From assembly GCA_964589725.1 (NCBI GenBank), contig CAZPUJ010000599.1:1-16485 (forward strand): a stretch of DNA of 16,485 nucleotides, given 5' to 3'. Shown here in pieces: positions 12,893 to 16,485 of the stretch; the stretch's first letter is position 1, and the number at the start of each line of letters is the position of its first letter. Below the pieces are notes generated by a model. The model was given only the letters and a program-made list of their open reading frames with translations. It was not told the DNA's origin and searched no databases. A program made the translations under genes and the position numbers. Origin of the DNA: CAYSHJ01 sp964589725. GTDB lineage: Bacteria; Planctomycetota; Planctomycetia; Planctomycetales; Planctomycetaceae.

Positions 12893-15616
12893 ATGTCTGC
12901 GACGAACCCGTTTAGTGCGGAAGCGACTCTCAAAACCAAGAGCGGTGATTGGAAGATTTATCAGCTTCGGAAGCTGGGCGGCCTCGGCGACATCGACACG
13001 CTGCCGTTTTCGATTCGTGTGTTGCTCGAAGCGTTGCTGCGAAACGTCGATGATTTCGTCGTGACGGAAGACGACGTGAAACTGCTGGCGCAATGGAACG
13101 CGCCGAAACCGGCCGAGGTCGAATTGCCGTTCATGCCCGGCCGCGTCGTGCTGCAAGACTTTACCGGCGTGCCGGCGGTCGTCGATCTCGCCGCGCTGCG
13201 CGCCGCGATGGTCCGCATGGGTGGCGATCCCAAGAAGATCAATCCGCTCGTGCCGTGCGATCTGGTGATTGATCACTCGGTGCAGGTCGATTTTTTCGGC
13301 ACGTCCTCGTCCTTGCAGGACAACGTCAAACTGGAGTTCGAGCGCAATCGCGAGCGCTATCAATTCCTTCGCTGGGGACAGCAGGCGTTCAATAACTTTC
13401 AGGTGATTCCGCCCGCGACCGGCATTGTGCATCAGGTCAATTTGGAATACCTCGCAAAGGGCGTGCTGACGAAAGATGGCGTCGCGTTCCCCGATTCGCT
13501 GGTCGGCACCGACAGTCACACAACGATGATTAACGGCTTGGGCGTCGTCGGCTGGGGCGTCGGTGGTATTGAAGCCGAGGCGGTGATGCTTGGCCAACCG
13601 ATTTACATGCTCACGCCGGAGGTGGTCGGTTTCAAACTGAAGGGCGAGGTGCGTGAAGGTGTCACCGCGACGGACCTCGTGCTGACAGTCACGCAAATGC
13701 TGCGGAAGCACGGTGTCGTCGGAAAGTTTGTCGAGTTCTTCGGCCCCGGTCTCGACAGCATGACTCTGGCCGATCGCGCGACGCTGGCAAACATGGCTCC
13801 CGAATACGGAGCCACGATGGGCTTCTTCCCCGTCGATGCCGAGACTCTCAACTACCTGCGTCGCACCGGCCGCACTGACGCCGAGGTCGATCTCGTCGAG
13901 CGGTACTACAAGGAGCAGGGACTGTTCCGCACCGCCGCCTCGCCGGAGCCGCGCTTCAGCAGCAAGCTGGAATTGGATCTCGCGACCGTTGAGCCTTCGC
14001 TCGCCGGACCAAAGCGTCCGCAAGACCGAGTGCTGCTCAAGGACATGAAGTCGCAATGGCATGCCGATCTGAAAAAGACTTTCGGCCACGACGTAGTGCA
14101 AGCTGCCAGCTTGCAACTCGAACCCCTTCCGGCCGCTCAACCGTCCACCAAAGACTCGCACACTGCGAACTTGCAAGCTGGCAGCTTGCGCTACGAGATC
14201 ACCGACGGTGCCGTCGTCATTGCCGCGATCACCAGTTGCACGAACACCAGCAACCCGTCCGTGATGATCGGAGCCGGCTTGTTGGCTCGCAATGCGATAG
14301 CGAAAGGGCTGACTCGCAAGCCGTGGGTGAAGACCAGCCTCGCCCCCGGCAGCCTGGTCGTCACCGACTACCTCGAAAAATCGGGGTTAAATAGATCGCT
14401 CGATGCGCTCGGCTTCAATACAGTCGGTTACGGCTGCACGACCTGCATCGGCAACAGCGGCCCGCTGCCCGATGCGGTCTCAAAGGCGGTTAGCGAAGGG
14501 GATCTCGTCGCGGCGGCAGTGCTCTCCGGCAACCGCAACTTCGAAGGACGCATCAACTCGCAAGTGAAGGCCAACTACCTCGCCAGCCCGCCGCTGGTCG
14601 TGGCGTATGCGCTCGCCGGCACGACTGACATCGACCTGACCACCGAACCGCTCGGTCAGGACCAGACCGGCCGCGACGTCTTCTTGAAGGACATCTGGCC
14701 CAGTCGTGCTGAGATCGCCGCGACCATCGCCAGCTCGATGTCGCCCGAGACGTTCATCAATGAGTACTCGCACGCGACCAAAGGCCCCGTCGAGTGGCAA
14801 TCCATCCCCACCAGCACCGGCGACCTCTACGAGTGGGTCGAGAAGAGCACTTACATTCAAGAGCCGCCGTTCTTCGTCGGCATACCGGCCACGCCTGAGC
14901 AAATCAAGCCAATCACAAGTGCTCGCTGTTTGGTGAGCGTCGGCGACTCGGTCACGACCGACCACATCAGCCCCGCCGGCTCGATCAAGCCGACCTCCCC
15001 GGCCGGCCAGTTTCTGCAAGCCAACGGCGTTAGCGTTGCCGACTTCAATTCCTACGGATCACGCCGTGGCAACGACCGCGTGATGACTCGCGGCACATTC
15101 GCCAACATCCGCCTCAAGAATCTGCTGGCCCCCGGCACCGAGGGAGGCGTCACGAAATATCTGCCGACTGGCGAGGTCATGTCGATTTACGACGCTTCGC
15201 TGAAGTACAAGCAAATGCACACGCCGCTGGTCGTCCTCGCCGGCGCCGAATACGGCACTGGCAGCTCCCGTGACTGGGCCGCGAAAGGAACGTACCTACT
15301 CGGCATTCGCGCCGTCATCGCGACGTCCTTCGAGCGTATCCACCGCTCGAACCTCGTCGGCATGGGCGTCCTGCCGCTGCAATTCCGCGAAGGGGAGTCC
15401 CGCGAGTTTCTCGAACTCGACGGCACTGAAACCTTCGAGATCTCTCTCGACGACAACCTGAAACCGCGTCAAGCCGTCGAAGTCACCGCCAAAAAATCCG
15501 ACGGCAGCGTGATCCACTTCGTCGCCACCTGCCGCATCGACACTCCCGTCGAGGTCAAGTACTACCGCAACGGTGGAATTCTCCACACGGTGTTGCGTGA
15601 CCTGGCGAAGGCGTAG
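12893..15616 (+). CDS. acnA: Aconitate hydratase A (aconitase)
   Basis: Isomerises citrate to isocitrate in the TCA cycle, in the cytoplasm, with a [4Fe-4S] cluster. The protein has 907 residues, slightly longer than the usual 890-900. Family motifs: GTDSHTTMINGLGVVGWGVGGIEAEA at about 205-230; AITSCTNTSNPSVMIGAG with cluster ligand C449; YGCTTCIGNSGPLP with ligands C515 and C518; DSVTTDHISPAG; and GAEYGTGSSRDWAAKGTYLLGIRAVIATSFERIHRSNLVGMGVLPLQF in the swivel domain. All three cluster cysteines are present, so the enzyme should be active. Residues 401-434 are encoded by a repeat pair (14093-14194) that lies in frame in a linker ahead of the cluster domain. The ATG at 12893 has only a weak GGA 10 bases upstream. 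Repeats also flank the gene on both sides. Confidence 0.98.
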   Translation: MSATNPFSAEATLKTKSGDWKIYQLRKLGGLGDIDTLPFSIRVLLEALLRNVDDFVVTEDDVKLLAQWNAPKPAEVELPFMPGRVVLQDFTGVPAVVDLAALRAAMVRMGGDPKKINPLVPCDLVIDHSVQVDFFGTSSSLQDNVKLEFERNRERYQFLRWGQQAFNNFQVIPPATGIVHQVNLEYLAKGVLTKDGVAFPDSLVGTDSHTTMINGLGVVGWGVGGIEAEAVMLGQPIYMLTPEVVGFKLKGEVREGVTATDLVLTVTQMLRKHGVVGKFVEFFGPGLDSMTLADRATLANMAPEYGATMGFFPVDAETLNYLRRTGRTDAEVDLVERYYKEQGLFRTAASPEPRFSSKLELDLATVEPSLAGPKRPQDRVLLKDMKSQWHADLKKTFGHDVVQAASLQLEPLPAAQPSTKDSHTANLQAGSLRYEITDGAVVIAAITSCTNTSNPSVMIGAGLLARNAIAKGLTRKPWVKTSLAPGSLVVTDYLEKSGLNRSLDALGFNTVGYGCTTCIGNSGPLPDAVSKAVSEGDLVAAAVLSGNRNFEGRINSQVKANYLASPPLVVAYALAGTTDIDLTTEPLGQDQTGRDVFLKDIWPSRAEIAATIASSMSPETFINEYSHATKGPVEWQSIPTSTGDLYEWVEKSTYIQEPPFFVGIPATPEQIKPITSARCLVSVGDSVTTDHISPAGSIKPTSPAGQFLQANGVSVADFNSYGSRRGNDRVMTRGTFANIRLKNLLAPGTEGGVTKYLPTGEVMSIYDASLKYKQMHTPLVVLAGAEYGTGSSRDWAAKGTYLLGIRAVIATSFERIHRSNLVGMGVLPLQFREGESREFLELDGTETFEISLDDNLKPRQAVEVTAKKSDGSVIHFVATCRIDTPVEVKYYRNGGILHTVLRDLAKA
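14093..14194. repeat. REP-like inverted pair translated in frame within acnA
   Basis: The arms 14093-14116 and 14171-14194 are inverted copies with one mismatch in 24. Each begins with GTAG followed by the hairpin GCAAGCTG-C-CAGCTTGC. From the first base of one GTAG to the last base of the other is 102 bases, exactly 34 codons (residues 401-434), so the reading frame of acnA is preserved. The encoded segment includes VVQAASLQL and ANLQAGSLRY and lies between the DLKKTFG region and the start of the cluster-binding domain. Confidence 0.9.
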
Positions 15617-15634
15617 TCGGAACATCGCATTAGA

Positions 15635-15776
15635 CCTCAAACACGCGACCCCACTGAGCTTGCCTCAGTGGCTCGTGGGTTTTTGCACTACTTGAACTCC
15701 ACTCGACTTCAACTGCCTCGTAGTGCAGAAACCCGTAAACCGCCGACGCAAGGTCGGCGGGGTCGCTTGTTTGAGG
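15635..15776. repeat. Long inverted pair of 57-base hairpin units downstream of acnA
   Basis: Two 57-base units, 15635-15691 and (inverted) 15720-15776, match without gaps at 45 of 57 positions around a 28-base spacer. Each contains an 8-bp hairpin with the same CTTGC loop: CCACTGAG/CTCAGTGG on the left and CCGCCGAC/GTCGGCGG on the right. The six differences in the stems make three complementary pairs. The outer 18 bases (starting CCTCAAACA) and inner GCACTAC ends are well conserved. The whole could fold as a four-way structure. It begins 18 bases after the acnA stop and may also end the transcript. Confidence 0.9.
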
Positions 15777-16154
15777 ATTAGAACGAATAGAATTGCAGTG
15801 CTATTCGATCGGGCCTGAAAATGACTCCCGGAGTGTACGATGTCGAACTGTGGTATGGGTCTGACTGCATTGCCCAACAGCCAATTCGTGTCGAGGAGGT
15901 TCGCCATCAGCGTCACCGTCGTCGAGCAAGCATGACAACCATCAGCGGACGCAACGGTGCTGGCCAAGGAATGGAGTGATCAAATAGACTTCCGCGTCAT
16001 TTGTCATAATCTGAACGCGGCTTTCGCAACCAAATCGGCGAGTCGGGTGGCGTTAGCCCCCGGACAAAACGGCACGCGGATGAGTCCGGTGGCTGACGCC
16101 CTCCGGCTCGCCGAATGCCTCATCACTCCCCGCAAGCGGTATCGCGACCAACCC
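15777..16154. other. Region without a recognised gene
   Basis: 378 bases between the repeat pair downstream of acnA and the kinase start. It contains the paired repeat at 16036-16113. A 52-codon plus-strand frame (15821-15979) begins MTPGVYDVELWYGSDC, which looks protein-like at first, but it has no ribosome-binding site and degrades into Arg/His-rich sequence, so at most it is a gene remnant. No RNA gene was seen. Confidence 0.5.
16036..16113. repeat. Paired palindromic repeat upstream of the kinase gene
   Basis: The inverted arms 16036-16064 and 16085-16113 match at 24 of 29 positions (outer CGGCGAG and inner CCGGA are conserved) around a 20-base spacer. It is a different family from the others in the window. 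It lies 41 bases before the preferred kinase ATG, and an alternative in-frame ATG (16080) lies inside it. Confidence 0.8.
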
Positions 16155-16485
16155 ATGCCTGAAGAAAAACCTGACGCGAAGAATTCGACCGCCGAGGTTT
16201 CTCCGATTCCCGAAACGCCGACGCATGCTTCGGGGCCGATTGACGCCACGGCGAGTCCCAGCCCGGTCTCGGCTGCGACCGTTCAGCTGGCGGCCGTTCA
16301 ATTCGCGAACGGCTCGATGTTGGGCGCGTATCGCATCATCGAGAAGTTGGGCGAAGGGGGCATGGGCGCGGTTTACAAAGCCGAGCACACCAGTATGGAA
16401 AGGGTCGTCGCGATCAAGGTGTTGTCGTCGCAGTTCATGCGGCTGCCGGATGCGGTCGCTCGGTTTCGGCGAGAGATCAAGGCGA
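16155..16485 (+). CDS. Serine/threonine protein kinase (partial, C-terminus beyond right edge)
   Basis: The first 110 residues of a bacterial Hanks-type Ser/Thr kinase, cut by the window edge. Residues 1-50 are a polar Pro/Ser/Thr/Ala-rich segment, probably disordered. The kinase domain starts at about 57 with LGAYRIIEKLGEGGMGAVYKAEH; the glycine loop is GEGGMG at 66-71 and the ATP-binding lysine is K88 in VVAIKVL. The following RFRREIKA leads into helix C. The pattern is typical of PknB-like kinases, many of which carry sensory domains C-terminally. The ATG at 16155 has only a weak upstream site; an in-frame ATG at 16080 exists but falls in a repeat, so 16155 is preferred with some doubt. 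Confidence 0.9.
   Translation, partial: MPEEKPDAKNSTAEVSPIPETPTHASGPIDATASPSPVSAATVQLAAVQFANGSMLGAYRIIEKLGEGGMGAVYKAEHTSMERVVAIKVLSSQFMRLPDAVARFRREIKA

Noticed and set aside
12890..14176. 428-codon minus-strand open frame opposite acnA
   Set aside because: It is a shadow of the acnA frame: Arg/His-rich, no ribosome-binding site, and opposite well-conserved aconitase motifs.
15635..15776. A tRNA or other classic structured RNA
   Set aside because: The four-way fold comes from two inverted copies of one unit; no tRNA T-loop, anticodon arm or CCA-like end is present.
15665..15967. 100-codon minus-strand frame downstream of acnA
   Set aside because: Its C-terminal part is encoded by the repeat pair at 15635-15776 and no ribosome-binding site or family was recognised.
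15821..15979. 52-codon plus-strand frame starting MTPGVYDVELWYGSDC
   Set aside because: The first half looks protein-like, but there is no ribosome-binding site and the second half is low-quality Arg/His sequence; at most a gene remnant.
1624..16113. The repeats as a CRISPR array or as integron attachment sites
   Set aside because: They are inverted pairs of different families scattered over many kilobases, not evenly spaced direct repeats, and no cas or integrase gene is present.

Overview
The window reads as a chromosomal housekeeping stretch from a member of the Planctomycetota. The evidence is an AtpZ/AtpI-headed F-type ATP synthase operon whose b and c subunits carry signal peptides, a DUF1559 protein, exported squalene-cyclase-like toroid proteins, a bacterial Ser/Thr kinase of the planctomycete style, and many paired palindromic repeats. 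Genus cannot be told from the sequence alone.

Layout. Positions 1-4767 (minus strand) hold an ATP synthase operon in the order atpZ-like, atpI-like, atpB (a), atpE (c), atpF (b), atpH (delta), atpA (alpha, cut by the left edge); atpG/atpD/atpC presumably lie beyond it. A good sigma70-type promoter (4799-4827) sits upstream. Positions 5081-7156 (plus) encode an unrecognised exported protein, convergent with an 812-residue exported protein (7243-9681, minus) that ends in a DUF1559 domain. Divergent from the latter is an exported toroid protein (9921-11333, plus), followed by a second one (11465-12733, plus). Aconitase, acnA, follows at 12893-15616 (plus). After a 538-base region with two paired repeats, the N-terminus of a Ser/Thr kinase (16155 to the right edge, plus) begins.

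The genes are mostly ordinary; the repeats are the unusual part. At least ten paired or single palindromic elements of at least eight families occupy most gene junctions. In the ATP synthase operon every junction from atpI-like to atpH carries a different palindrome. One 92-base element has ends that contain the stop codons of both convergent genes at 7154-7245, and a related element begins on the stop codon of the first toroid gene. A 102-base repeat pair lies in frame inside acnA and is translated as 34 residues. A 142-base pair downstream of acnA has two hairpins that differ by three compensatory base-pair changes. Several families begin with GTAG followed by a hairpin, the layout of REP sequences mobilised by RAYT-type (REP-associated tyrosine) transposases; no such transposase lies in the window.

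Working together: the atp genes form the proton-driven ATP synthase, and aconitase feeds the TCA cycle. The exported proteins and the kinase have no clear functional link to these. No tRNA, rRNA or CRISPR array was seen.
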